This document shows positions 21,456 through 33,200 of a stretch of DNA of 64,000 nt, piece after piece. Origin of the DNA: Blepharisma japonicum (Eukaryota; Ciliophora; Heterotrichea; Heterotrichida; Blepharismidae); the NCBI GenBank assembly GCA_949751835.1, contig CATKHK010000074.1, forward strand, positions 124,001 to 188,000, in the 5' to 3' direction. The first letter of the stretch is position 1. Each line of letters starts with the position of its first letter. Both the position numbers and the translations under genes were made by a program. Under the pieces are notes generated by a model that saw nothing but the letters and a program-made list of their open reading frames with translations, had not been told where the DNA came from and did not search any database.

Positions 21456-22916
21456 ATGGGCTGCAGCATTAATACACGAATGAAACGACCACAAATCACT
21501 GATGTGCCACGCATAAGTCAAGTAGGGGAAATACAAATCAAAAAAGACCAATTTGTCCAAGAAAATCAGCATCGTTTTGCTGAGGTATACCAAATAGGAG
21601 AAAGCTTAGGCTCTGGAGCTTTTGGCGAAGTAAAAATTTGCTTCCAAAGAGACACAAGGCAAAAGAGAGCTGTGAAAATTATGAGGAAAGATCTTATGAA
21701 AAACGATAGCAAGCGAGACGACTTGGAAAAAGAAATCAGTATTTTAAGGTCAATGGACCACCCAAATATAGTGAGACTATATGAATTTTTCGAAGATCAA
21801 AAACGAATTTACATTGTTATGGAGCATTGCGCTGGTGGCGAACTGTTTGATGAGATCATTAAAAGGAAAAATTTCCAAGAAGTCCATGCAGCACAGATTA
21901 TGTATCAATTATTTTCTGCTGTTGCCTACTTACATAGCCACCATGTTATACATAGAGATTTAAAGCCAGAAAACATTCTATTAGAAGAAAGTAATGACAC
22001 TTTGAATATAAAACTTATTGATTTTGGCACAGCTGTTATGTCAAATAATAAAATAAAAGATGCGATGGGAACTGCCTACTATATTGCCCCTGAGGTCTTA
22101 AGTGGCCAATACAGTGAAAAATGCGATATGTGAAGCTGTGGGGTTATTTTGTATATATTATTATCAGGCAGACCTCCATTTGACGGCAGAGATGACTCGG
22201 AAATAGTCAACAAAGCTCAAGTCGGGAAATTTGATATAATAGATGAGCCATGGGGAAGGATTTCTAATGAAGCCAAAAATTTAATAAGCGGACTTCTATG
22301 CAAAGCAGAGTCCAGACTGTCAGCTTCTCAATGCCTTCAACACCCTTGAATTACTTCAAGAGCTCATCGACCTATTGCTACAGAAGAAATCATACAAGTC
22401 GTCATGAGAAATTTGACGACTTTTCACAATTCCAATAAATTGCGTGATGCTGTAAATACATTTATAGCATCCCAGTGTATCTCCATGCAGGACACACGAC
22501 TACTGCGTGAAGTATTTAGAAGTATGGATAAGAATGGTGATGGTAAATTAAGCAGAGAAGAGCTGATGGAACAATATGTATGATCACTTGGAGAAGCTGA
22601 TGCAGAAATTGAAGTAAATAGAATTATGGCAGAGGTTGATGCAGATCATAATGGGTATATCGATTATACGGAGTTTTTAAAAGCCACACTTGATATGAGA
22701 AAACTGCTATCTAATGACAACTTAAAACAAGCTTTTAGGATGTTTGATAGAGATGGAAGTGGGAGTATTTCTGCAGCTGAGCTGAAAAAAATACTTGAAG
22801 GTGGGGTTTTAAGTGATGATAAAGTATGAAATGATTTAATTGTACAGGCAGATCAGAATGGAGATGGAGAAATTGACTTGCAAGAATTTCAGGATATTAT
22901 TCTATCAAAAGTTTAG
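21456..22916 (+). CDS. calcium-dependent protein kinase (CDPK)
   Basis: 486 residues with no introns. The MGCS N terminus suggests myristoylation at Gly2 and palmitoylation at Cys3, so membrane targeting. Ser/Thr kinase domain: GSGAFGEV, K74 in RAVKIM, HRDLKPEN (166-173), DFGTA, GTAYYIAPEVL. CDMWSCGVILYIL contains a TGA-coded Trp at the invariant W, the best single proof in the window that TGA means Trp. A junction region follows, then four EF hands: DKNGDGKLS, DADHNGYID, DRDGSGSIS, DQNGDGEID, each with the Asp/Gly spacing for Ca2+. The standard CDPK layout; absent from animals and typical of alveolates and plants. TAG stop. Confidence 0.95.
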
Positions 22917-23029
22917 GGATTTTTATATTAATGTAAAATTTGTTAAATAAAAGCTATTTTTAATTAATTATTTGAAAAAATAATAAAATCTGATATTATA
23001 TAAATAGAGAATATCAGTTATTTTATAAA

Positions 23030-24253
23030 TTATGATCCAATACTCCTGTGCGGCCTATCCCGCCTCCTACTTCTTGTTTCCTGGAGAACCCTCATTTTTT
23101 CAGCTTTTTCTGAAATTTTTGCTTGAAGCTTTTCCAATATTTCTCCTGGATTTTCAGCTTCCTGCTGTATTTCCTTCTGAATTTCCTTCTGTATTTCTTT
23201 CTGCTTTATTTCATTATTTTTGCTCATTTTCATCAAAATTGGTGTCAAAACTCTATTTTCCCATTTTTTAATATGATTTTCGAACTGGCTTGCAAATTCT
23301 TCAGGTGACTGGCTTCTATAAGAATTTCTGCTTTCAGGCCTGGAATCTCTCCTTGACTGTAATTCATATAGAATATCCTCTTTAATTCTGCTGACAATAA
23401 AGTTATAATCGCTGCTAAGCATATTTCTCTGTAAAGAATCAACATGGGAAGCTAAAGATGATATTTGGGATCTCATGGTATCTACAGTGCTGGCCAGCAT
23501 GTCGTTTTCTTTTTTTATATCTTCTTGAGGCTTTTGAGGCGGCTCTTCTTCAAAAGTCATAGGCTTATTAGTGCTTAGATATTCTATTTGTAAGGATTTC
23601 ATGGTTTCAGTTAATTCGCATAGCTGCTCCTTTAGTTTTCGGTCTAAATTTTGAGGCTGGAAAGGGTTTGGCTTCTGTTCAGGGATTAGAAGTGGCTCAG
23701 GAGTGCAAGTAGCTGCTGAAAAATCATAGCCTCTATCAGGGGTAGAAATTGAGGAAAGAAATGGATTTTCAGTTAAAATTTGTTTTTTGATTTTTGGGAT
23801 TTCTTCGAAAAAAAATATTTGGTTCAAATAAGTCCGGCTTGCTCCATATGTTTCGATTACAACAATTTTTAAATAATTGAAATTCGCTGATAACTGATTT
23901 ATTGGGAAATATTGAGCTCCAGCCCGAAATTCCATCTGAAGTGTCGCTCATTTTGTGTAATCTTCATTATTTTGACTTACAAATAAATCGATGATTGCAG
24001 GATTGGAGTTATAAGCATGCCAGCAAAATAAGCCAAGACATTGGAAGGATGATGGTTTTTGTACTAGCGTGCTGAAATCTACTGTGAACGATTGAGGCAT
24101 CCCTTCTCTTGAAAGCCAAAGTTTGTTATCTTTAGAGTTCAGAACATTAGAAGGGTGGCATCCATGCGAATATGAGCTGCAGTCAATGATTTTGGCCCCG
24201 TTTTCATAAGTTAAATAATTTAGTAAAACTCCACTTTCATCTTCAAATTCCAT
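23030..24253 (-). CDS. jelly-roll (F5/8-type C/SUN-like) plus coiled-coil protein
   Basis: 407 residues. The first 140 look like a β-sandwich of the galactose-binding/discoidin type: an N-terminal strand (AKIIDCSSYSHGC), a NVLNSKDNKLWLSREG loop as in 'vl..d..w.s.g', DFSTLVQ, and FNYLKIVVIE near the end. The rest is predicted coiled coil with Glu/Lys/Gln runs (KEIQKEIQKEIQ). A TGA at 23948-23950 is Trp. This domain pair occurs in centrosomal and ciliary proteins (for example CEP104), but I cannot assign one. The last residues are basic (RSRRRDRPHR). Confidence 0.65.
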
Positions 24254-24406
24254 TCTTAGATTTATTCATAATTAAAAATGCGAAAATTGCTAATAAAATT
24301 TGCTGAACATTATGATACTTTTAAATCAAGAATTAATTTAATATTTGGTAATTTATTTAAATAAACTTATTTGCTAAAAGAAAAGTAAATGGCATTAGAA
24401 AATTAA

Positions 24407-24742
24407 ATGATGAACTGGATGTAATCTTTACATAGGGGCGGAGCCAAAAAAAGACTTCTCGAAGGCAAGAAGAAGGTAAATCAGTTCAAACGAAAAGTGA
24501 TATATAAGCAGAAAATTTCTCAATTTACAAATAGACCAGAAACAATTATAGACTTAAGCCAAAAAAAATCTATCACAAGTTTAGCCAATCTCTGTGCAAA
24601 ACCAGCAGTATTAGAGCAGCCAATTAAAGAGATCTCAAAAGAGGAAAGTTTTGATTCTCTAGAAAGCAGAGATGAGTTTGGGGAGCCTGTGCATTTAATA
24701 GGCGGTATTATTTATATAGACGAAATAATCTATCTTAACTAA
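24407..24742 (+). CDS. small protein with REDIC1/HEIP1-like N terminus
   Basis: 106 residues after removing a 15-nt intron (24421-24435) inside codon 5. The N terminus reads MMNWMGGAKKRLLEGKKK, close to the MNWVGGSR motif that opens REDIC1 (C12orf40) and plant HEIP1-type meiotic crossover proteins, followed as in those proteins by a Lys/Arg/Gln-rich helix and a short Ser/Leu-rich segment (RPETIIDLSQ, SLANLC). The rest is acidic and unstructured. Such proteins help form class I crossovers with MutSγ and HEI10. The match is limited to the first 20 residues, so this is tentative. Confidence 0.5.
24421..24435 (+). other. 15-nt intron of the MNWMGG gene
   Basis: gtaatctttacatag after AT; joins with G to make ATG (Met5) and brings the basic helix into frame. 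It lies 14 nt after the start codon's A. Confidence 0.8.
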
Positions 24743-24820
24743 TTTCAATTGCTGATTTCTATCAGCCTTTTTACAGTAAATAACTCGTTTTAAATAAATA
24801 ATCCAATTATCAAAAATACA

Positions 24821-26270
24821 TTAATTTTCTTGAGCGATATCTTGAGCACTTAAATCCTCAATATTTTCATCAGCAATTTCTACTTTTTCAATTGAAGGCG
24901 AGTCTTGTTCATTTTCTTCTTCATATGAACTGTTTATTCCAAGCTGGCAATGATCGAATAGCAGATTAGGATGGTTTTTATACTTATCGAGACCATCCAG
25001 CCTGTATCCTACGTTCCCTAAGAGTACATCAGGATCATTAACGCTTATAGGAATTCCTGTGTTCATTGGCAGTAAAGGTAAGTCTGCTTGGCTATAAGGA
25101 ATATTATAAATATCAAATGATGATGTATAGGTCTTAAAACACCCAGAAAAAAAGCTTCATGGTCTTTTAGCTGATACTTCAACAGTCGATCTTCCTGCTT
25201 GTATCGTAAAATGAGAATTTACATCTACTAGAAGTGGACGCTTTACTTGTACCAAAGTCCCAAATTTACTTTGATGGTCTTCAAGGTAAAATGCTCCGTC
25301 TTGATATCTTATAAGGGCATGGAAGCGGGAGACTGAAATATCGCTGACCCTAAGCTCACAGTCATTACCTCTACCAAGTTTTATAGCGGTTTTATTAGCA
25401 AGACTTAAAGCAAATATACCTTTGTGAGAAACTTTGTCTTTATTCAGAGCTTCTAAAATGATATAATTTCCAGGAGGTTTTGGGACTTCTATAAGGTCTA
25501 TCACTTTTTCTCCAATTGCGATTTTATAGGGGTAGCTTTTCATACAGAGTTCACAGCTTAAAGACTTTCATGCAAGTGATATCATATTTTCATTAGCTTT
25601 TTTCACAATTTTTGACTTCAAACATCTTCTCAAGCAGCTCAAATGAATATATTTCATTGTTCCATTGCATTTACAAGGAGATATCAAAGGGTTATTAGTT
25701 TGATATACTTCGCTTAAGCAAATTCTGCAAGGAAGCTTAAAAGTTTTCCCATCAGTTTCGTCTTCGCTTTCAATGTGATCCAAATCTTGGAGCATTTCTT
25801 GCAAATTGACTTTACTGTCTTGATCTTGATATTCTTTTTGATGCAACTCTTTTACCCTGAATTTGATTCTGCCTAGTTTTATAATGTCTCCTTCGCAGAG
25901 TCTATAGCCTTTGGGGGTTGATTTTAAGCTTTTCACGACAAGTCAAATTCGCTCGTATTGGGATCTATCACATTTCTTCCCGTCAATTCAATCTGAAGGA
26001 GCAATTGCAAATTGGCCTATATAGAAGGTACCATCGATAAGTTTGATGCTAGCTAAATTTTTATAATATTCTGAAGCATTTCATATAAAGTCTGAACAAA
26101 TTACTACGTCGTTAGCTGAACGAATCAAGACACAAGGAGATTGGATGTTCATGATAGATTTTACGAGAGATTTAGACTCGTAGTCAAATAATCCGTGTGA
26201 GTCTTTGATCCAAGTGGAGATGCTTGCGGTGATTCTGAGTAATTTTTTACTTAATATCGCTTCTATTCAT
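24821..26270 (-). CDS. FHA-RINGv-FHA protein, probable E3 ligase
   Basis: 477 residues after removing a 16-nt intron (26235-26250) seven codons in. The middle holds a RING-CH (RINGv) zinc finger: CRICLSE then SPCKCNGTMKYIHLSCL then a later CELC (about residues 180-237), as in MARCH E3 ligases. On the C-terminal side lies an FHA domain: IKLGRGNDCELRV, SVSRFHALI, KFGTLVQ, with GR, S-x2-H and G-T. The first ~130 residues end with EGDIIKLGRIKFRVKEL, typical of an FHA's last strands, so probably a first FHA. Several TGA codons are Trp. FHA with RINGv is a frequent ciliate combination. It would ubiquitinate partners chosen by phosphothreonine. A tail after residue 400 is acidic and unstructured. 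Confidence 0.85.
26235..26250 (-). other. 16-nt intron of the FHA-RINGv gene
   Basis: gtaaaaaattactcag on the minus strand; joins AA|A (Lys) after MNRSDI. Confidence 0.82.
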
Positions 26271-26848
26271 TTTCTTTTTTAATTAGGAATTTATCGATAA
26301 AGTTAAAATCTATACAATACAATTGATCCGAAAAGGGTAATTTAATGGCTTCAGAGATATTTTATATCTATTTGCAATATGAGGGAAATTTATTGTAAGA
26401 AAGATAAAAATATTTGAAATACTAAAATTAAATGCGATTTTCAGAATGGCAAGTTGATATATTGTGGATTATAATTTTCTTTTCTTAAAATTTAGCTTTC
26501 AATATATTTAAATCTACTTATTGCATAAAATAAAAATTTCAAAATTTAAATAAATTAGGCAGTATAGTGCTGCATTTATTTTTTCTTACTAATTTTATTT
26601 TAACTTTTGCTTTAATTATTTGATCAGTTATCAATTCTCATTTAGTAGCTAACTCTCATAATAAACTTGACTAGCCGCAGTAATACTATGCATATTATTT
26701 AAAAAATTATAACTCGAGCTTTCATTTTTTAATCAGATATGCCTACACTAAGAGAATAACATGTGCCTAAAACATTAATTTTCATCTGAAAATAATAAGC
26801 AGTTCATAACTAGAAGTATTTTCTTATGTAAATCTATGTGAATTAACT
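26271..26848. other. AT-rich spacer, no gene seen
   Basis: 578 bp upstream of the FHA-RINGv gene and downstream of GMPPB. Nothing recognised. Confidence 0.5.
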
Positions 26849-27937
26849 CTAAAGCAATATTCTCCCTACTCCAAACTCGCTATCTTTAATTTCCTTATGA
26901 GGCAAAATAATAGTTGCATTCAAGAAAACTTCATCTTTTACCACAACATCTTCTCCAAACACACTTAAGCCTTCAATCCTTACCCATCTCCCAATCTTAT
27001 TTTTCCACCCAATAACGCTTCCATTAATCCAGCTGTGGCTGTTAATTTCAGTTCCTGCCAAAATTACTGAGTTTGAAATCCTCGTGCCTGATTTTACTTT
27101 GCAATTAGGACCAATACACACATTAGGACCAATAATGCAACCTTCTTCAATTTCAGATGTAGGATCAACCATTACATTCCCTACAAACCTACTCCCATGT
27201 ATAAGCTCCTGTGAATTTTTCTTTGCCAAGTGTGCCAAATACAGCTCTGTTCCAGCCAAATAGTCTTTTGGTATCCCTATATCCATTCAAAAGCTTTTAA
27301 GTGTAACCGCACATAGCTGTCTATCAGCAGCCATAACAGGGAATATTTCTCTTTCAATAGACGTTGGTTTTGGCTCAATTCTATCTATCATAGAAGTCCT
27401 TAATAAATAAAGCCCAGCATTGATTTTGTTGCTGATAAACTCCTTAGGCTTTTCCACAAATGATAAAATTTCATTGGCTTCATTGGTAACTATAACCCCG
27501 TATCGTGAAGGATCAGGGACTGGGAAAACGACCAAAGTCCCTTCTTTTCCATGGGCGCGATGAAAATCAATCATTTCTTGAAATGGGTAATCGCAAATTA
27601 TATCACTGTTAAGCACAAAAAAGGAGCCTTCTGGGTTGTCACGGGTCAAAATATCCTTAGCTAAAGCTAGAGGCCCAGCTGTTCCTAATGGAGTGGTTTC
27701 TTGTGAACAAATTATATTAACTCCGTATTCTCGAGCATATTTTTCAATACTTTCTCGCATCATTTCTGGCTGATAGTTTATTGCAAGGACTATTTCTGTC
27801 ACTCCTACTTTGGCGAGAGCCTCGATTTGGTGGCATACTATTGGTTTGTTGCAAAATTCAACGCATGGCTTAGGGCATGAAAAAGTTAGCGGTCTAAGTC
27901 TAGTGCCGAACCCACCGACCAAAATCAATGCTTTCAT
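26849..27937 (-). CDS. GMPPB: mannose-1-phosphate guanylyltransferase β
   Basis: Makes GDP-mannose from GTP and mannose-1-phosphate in the cytosol, the donor for N-glycans and GPI anchors. 362 residues. The N-terminal nucleotidyltransferase has [11 protein letters not shown] (8-18) and [23 protein letters not shown], then a C-terminal left-handed β-helix of hexapeptide repeats ([19 protein letters not shown]). TGA at 27287-27289 is Trp in [14 protein letters not shown], a conserved family segment (W.diG.p.dyl). ATG 27935-27937 is chosen because the protein family begins MKALILVGG; the open frame's earlier codons are upstream. Stop TAG. Confidence 0.93.
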
Positions 27938-28246
27938 AATATAATTATTGAAAAATAATATTAGCACGCCATAGTTCAAATGTGGAACATATTTATTATC
28001 AGCTTAATTTTCTGTGACGGATTCCATATTAAATAAAAATTACGTGTGGAAATTTGGTCTCTATAAATTTAGAAACTCTATATAATCCTTATATCTGCTA
28101 TACAATCTTCTTCAAAAATATTTTATTTATTGATTAAAATTAATAATCCTTTAATTGCAATATTCTCAATCGCATATACCGAATTTTTTCTCCTATCATA
28201 ACCTAAAAAAGTCGTTAACATTACCTCCATTTTACTTTTTAAACAA
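27938..28246. other. divergent promoter region of GMPPB and kinesin
   Basis: 309 bp between two divergent starts. AT-rich; no consensus element could be named. Confidence 0.5.
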
Positions 28247-30547
28247 ATGTTTCTCAGAGAAAGGGAATGTTTAACTCACGCAAGTACAAATTTCTTAAAC
28301 ACTGAAAAAGAAAACTTTAAAGTAGCAATTCGTGTCAGGCCTCCGCTTGAAAGAGAAATCGACCCAGCTTATGGTTTCTCTTCAATTGCCAAAGTCGGGA
28401 ATGATCAAAACACTATTACTCTTCTTGACTATTTAGGATCAGCTGAAAATGATATGGCTAGAGAGAAAGATATCTACGAAAACCCAGCGTTATGCAACTA
28501 TCATACCTATACTTTTGATCATGTTTATGATCAAAACGCCACACAAGTCGAAGTTTACGAAACTACAGCCAGACCAGCTGTTTCTTCAATTCTTGAAGGC
28601 TACAATGCCACTTTGTTGGCTTATGGGCAGACAGGTACTGGAAAAACATATACCATGGAAGGCTTTAAATACGACTCAAACGACTCACAACGAGGAATAA
28701 TCCCCAGAGCAGTTGAGGATATATTCAAATTCATTGAATCTACTGACAACACCGATTGCAAATTCATGGTAAGAGCTTCATATCTGCAAATTTACAATGA
28801 AAATATTTCAGATTTATTGAAAAATGATAGGGTTTCTTTGCAAATCAGAGAAGAAAAGAGGAAAGGGGTTTTTGTGGAAGGACTTTCAGAATGGGCTGTA
28901 AGGTCACCTAGTGAAATTTGTTCACTAATGCAGAAAGGAGAGCTGGCAAGGGCGACAGCTTGTACAAAAATGAATGATATGTCAAGCAGAAGTCATGCTG
29001 TTTTTATACTTATAGTAGAACAGCTGAATTCAGCTGAAGAGTCTACTGAAATTAAAGTAGGGAAGCTAAATATCGTAGATCTTGCAGGGAGTGAAAGAGT
29101 TAGGGTTACTGGGGCGACAGGAAAGAGGCTAGAAGAGTCTAAAAAAATCAATCAAAGCTTATCAGCGTTAGGAAATGTGATAGCTGCACTTATTGATACG
29201 AAAAACAGGTCACACGTCCCTTATAGAGATTCCAAATTGACAAGGCTACTTGAAGACTCATTAGGTGGAAACTGTAAAACCACAATGATGGCTATGATTT
29301 CTCCTGCCTTTGAGTCTTTCAGTGAGTCACTCTCCACTATAAAATTCGCAAATCGTGCAAAAAACATAAAAAATGCCCCAAGGATCAACGAAGATGTTGA
29401 TCAGCGTACCTTGCTCCGAAAATACGAAATCGAGCTGCAGAAGCTCAGAATCGCCCTAGAAGAAAAAAACCAAGGAGTTTATGACATGCAAAAGCTTATG
29501 GAACTTGAAGAAGAAATGAGAAACTGTGAAGCCGACAAAGAAGCTGCAATAGAAGCATTAGAAAGAAGATCCCGGGAATATTTGCAAGAAAAAGAAGAAA
29601 AAAACAAGCTAGAAGAATTGATTAAAAAAATGGACTCACAAATGCTGGTCGGAGGGAAAAAGATTGAAGATACCCCACAGTTTAGGACAGCCATAGAAGA
29701 AAAGCATAGAGAAATGAGAGAAGAGTATGATAATAGAATGAGGGAAATAGAAAAAGAAAGAGAAATGATAGAACAAGATAAGGCACAGATTGATCGATAT
29801 AAGCAGCTGCTACTGAGACAAAGAGATATTATGATAGCGCTGACTGCAAGGCTGAATGAAAGAGATGATACCATTATCCAACTGCAAGAAGAGCTGGATA
29901 CTTTTGATAAAATCCAGAGAGAGTATGAAAATTCGTTACAGAATAAAAATTCCAGGATTGAGCAGATGGAAATGATTTTGAAAGCTCATGGGATTGAGAT
30001 ATCAGATGATTTTATGGTTCCTGATATAGTTCAGGAGAAAGAGCCACGAAAATATCAGCCTTATTCTACTAATGAAATAAATATTGATCAAGATTACCAT
30101 TTTCCATTACAAATGCTGACAGCTGAAGAAAAAATAAATGAGCTTTCTCAATTAATAATTGAGAAAACTAAAGAAATTGAAACTCTTCATAGGAATTTTT
30201 CTAAATTTGAAGAGCCAAAAGAACAGATTGATGTAATGAAAATTAAAGGGCTGATTAAAAATGGGATTTTGATGAAGCTTGATAGCATAAAGTCAGGAAT
30301 TGATATTAATAAAGAAGAATATGGCGAAATCAATGATATTTTGAAAAGCGTATATGACACATGCTGAAGCACTCTTGCATATCTTGGAGATATAAAAGAA
30401 CAGGATAAGCCTAAAGAAAATTTAGCCCCAAATGTGAAAGAAGCAGCTATTAATAGAGCAAGGGCACTTACAGTAGATGAAATTCTTTCAATTAAAAGAC
30501 AAGAAATGAGGAAAAATTTAAAGCAGATTCAGCCAAATAATTGTTAA
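28247..30547 (+). CDS. kinesin motor protein with long coiled coil
   Basis: 766 residues; the last 60 follow a TGA read as Trp at 30365-30367. Motor domain: FKVAIRVRPPLEREI, P-loop GQTGTGKTYTM (127-137), NDMSSRSHAVF (switch I), IVDLAGSERV (switch II), and VPYRDSKLTRLLEDSLGGN. The neck and stalk are heptad coiled coil (about 390-625), followed by a less ordered tail. N-terminal motor, so a plus-end motor is likely. No tail domain was recognised that would give the subfamily. It might carry cargo in cilia or along cortical microtubules. Confidence 0.93.
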
Positions 30548-30703
30548 GTAAAATATTTAATTATAAATCGAAAATATCAGAATAATTTTTTGTTAGGATT
30601 TCATTTAAAATTAAAAAAATTATTAAAAAAGCCGATCTAATTATCATTATTAACCACTTTAAAAGCAATATTGATTTAATTAAAGAAATAACAGCGGACG
30701 CTA

Positions 30704-30943
30704 TTATTTACTATTATATCTTTCTTTTATATCAGATCGCATAGATGCTTGATGTTCTGATATAGCTTGGAAATGGGAATAAGGAACCCATGATTCAATG
30801 TCAAGTGCTTTATTGGGAACTGGATGCTTTTGTAGATGACGACGATTTAGATAACTGTTTGGGCTAAGTTTTTCATAACCAAACATAGCTGCAAGGCCAA
30901 CACCACTGCTCATCAATATTTTAGTTGTCAGATTTGGATCCAT
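30704..30943 (-). CDS. small one-helix protein, SPNS family (1)
   Basis: 79 residues from ATG 30941-30943. A hydrophobic helix (ILMSSGVGLAAMFGYE) is followed directly by KLSPNSYLNRR, then a polar tail. Two other proteins in this window (35675-35902, 36123-36359) share this layout and the SPNS-[YF]-x-N motif. The MDP start is shared with the copy at 35675. No known family recognised. One TM helix with a basic flank after it suggests a small organelle membrane subunit, but this is a guess. Confidence 0.7.
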   Translation of the reverse strand: MDPNLTTKILMSSGVGLAAMFGYEKLSPNSYLNRRHLQKHPVPNKALDIESWVPYSHFQAISEHQASMRSDIKERYNSK

Positions 30944-31747
30944 TTTTATTATTATCAAATTTTTAATGGCCAACAATAATAAAATTCTTAAAATTATTAT
31001 TTCCTACTAGTTATTTTTTATACTGATTTGTTTTATAATAATCACGAATAACATTTAAAAACGTAATTCTCTTACTAAATTAGGAAATCGGCGTTATAAT
31101 TTCAATCTTTTTGCAAGCAAGATTATCTGGGCTCTTAGTGCATATCTTTTAATTTTCAAAACAACTTAAATTTCATTTATATCTAGTATCCTCTAAAAAG
31201 AGCTTTAAAAAATATTTGGGATTAAAAAATGCTGTTTCAATATCTTTAGCTTATAGCATTAAATTAAAAATAAATCACGATGCAAATGGCATTTATTTAG
31301 CATTCTATTAGAATTCTGATGATATCTCATGATTATTAGTTTTTATTATAGGTCTAAATAGAATTCTGTTGCTATAATTTGCATCAATATTTCACGCATT
31401 TATATAGACATAGAATGTCATCTTCCAAATTTTTATTTGATCTTGCTTAATGAAATTATTCAGAATATGGTAACAAACTCTCCCTCTTACTAAAATCTAT
31501 TTGGACTGATTAGACATTTTTTATGCAAAAAAATTGCTAATATCTTAATATCGTTTTAATTATTAATAATATCTATTATAAAATTCTTAATGTGCTTATT
31601 AAATGCATTTATGGAAAATTTTCAATTTTCTTTTATTATGGATATATACTATATCCAAAGAGATTGATTCATAAGATTTTTAACAATCACAAGGCTAATA
31701 TAATTATAAAATTGAAGAGAAAAAAGAGGCAATTAATTATTTTAGAG
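30944..31747. other. AT-rich spacer, no gene seen
   Basis: 804 bp of AT-rich sequence with short homopolymers. No open frame with protein-like composition in either strand, and no RNA motif recognised. Confidence 0.55.
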
Positions 31748-32506
31748 TTAATGTAGGTTTTGGCTATAGTGAAGACTGCAGTGAGATAAATCTACGTTAT
31801 TCACTATTGGAACAAATCTTAATCTTGGCCAAAATTTATCACAAATCCCTTCTGGGTTAAATAAATTTTCATAGACAGCTTCTCTTCCAGCTTCACAAAT
31901 TATTTCAAGGTCATTTTCAAATATTTGACCAATAAAACTTGGGATCTCCTTTATCTTTATTTCAGCTCGAACTCTCTGAACTTCTTCCCCCACGTTTATA
32001 AGCTTTTTTAATTTCCCAACATTAAATACGCATCATGATAGCAGTTTTACCTTTTGTCATCCTGGTAAGTTTTCGGGGTTAAAATTTTTCTCAAATTCGT
32101 CAACATCTACTTCTTTGTCTAGCAGAATATCAGCATCTTTAAGCACTATGCAGAAATTGAGCCAGCTATCATAGATATCTCAATATTCATCTTTAAGTAA
32201 TTCTTTTCTCAAATCAATATACGGGAATGTATCTAAATGACTTAAATTAATTTTCGAAAAATCTCCATCGCAGCTTGTAGAAAAGCAAATGAGCATAAAT
32301 TTAATAGCATCGAAAACTGTGATTTCTTTTTTTTCTGATAATTCAATTGAGACTTTAAATAAGTCGGCTGAATTTTTTAAAGTTTTTGAGTTTATTACTA
32401 CTTCATTTAATAATGGCAGAACTCTTTGAATATTATCATCAATTTCACTTATCCCGCATCTCCCAAGGCTTATTTCCTGATGATGTAACGTATTTTTAGC
32501 ACCCAT
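31748..32506 (-). CDS. hypothetical protein, 252 aa
   Basis: One frame of 252 residues through three TGA (Trp) codons, ATG at 32504-32506 and TAA stop. Acidic, soluble, no TM helix. MGAKNT at the start has Gly2 and could be myristoylated. Conserved-looking segments include PGWQKVKLLSWCVFNVGKL and PEGICDKFWPRLRFVPIVNN. I do not recognise a family. The in-frame Trp codons and even composition argue that it is a real gene. Confidence 0.65.
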
Positions 32507-32661
32507 TTATATTATAGATATGAATGGAAAACCAATTTTTCTATTATAGTTTATCTAAATTCATCTATTGCGATAGGCTTAAAATTTATGCATTATTTTT
32601 ATATCATTTCTCTTTTTTTAATATAAATATTAATGCAGATCCTCGGAATAAATCTATTTAG
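32507..32661. other. AT-rich spacer before the RING-like relic
   Basis: Short spacer with no feature recognised. Confidence 0.4.
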
Positions 32662-33021
32662 CTACTCATAGATGAGGAAGAAGCAAAGAGTGGATATCTT
32701 ACTGCTCCCCATCAGCATACAGCAGCTATAATGGCTCATTTGTCAAACTTTAGAAGATCTGCTATAGTCATGAGATATGTGACAAGAAACTTGAAGAAAT
32801 GATCTCTCGAGGCAAAGAGCATGGCTGCAAGTGAGGATCAATCAATTGATCCCTGCGAAATTTGTCTTTCCAACTACCTTGCACTCATTTACTTTTCTGC
32901 TGCTCGCAACCTTTTCTGTCTATAGTTCATTAATGGCTCAAATTCATTCTGTACAATTTGCAAGTCATGCTTCGTACTGATTCAAGCCATCAAGAAAAGA
33001 GCTTTAACGAAGAAGAGATAA
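32662..33021 (+). pseudogene. RING-like gene relic
   Basis: An open plus-strand frame (TGA as Trp in LKKWSLEAKS) of 87 codons without an ATG meets a TAG at 32923-32925 and then continues in the same frame to TAA at 33019-33021. Before the TAG it has CEICLSNY, after it FCTICKSCF, together a Cys-x2-Cys pattern like a RING or RBR finger. The missing start and single stop point to a decayed gene. GC content is above the flanking spacer. Confidence 0.5.
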
Positions 33022-33200
33022 TGGATCCAAAAAAATGTATTTCATCTGTGTAAGGCGTATATCACCTAAAGAAAAAAATTTTATTTCTCCTAATTGGATG
33101 TCGAGCTTTTAATAGATTTAACAAAATAGACTATTTTAAGCATATCAAATAAATATAAAAAATTAGCATTTGTCGAATCAATTATTTAAGAAATGAATAA
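33022..33200. other. AT-rich spacer, no gene seen
   Basis: Short spacer between the relic and the aspartyl protease gene. Confidence 0.4.

Noticed and set aside
23032-23308. plus-strand frames rich in Phe and Leu
   Set aside because: Antisense of the Glu/Lys coiled coil of the minus-strand gene 23030-24253.
29479-29874. 131-codon minus-strand frame rich in Ser and Leu
   Set aside because: Antisense of the kinesin coiled coil.
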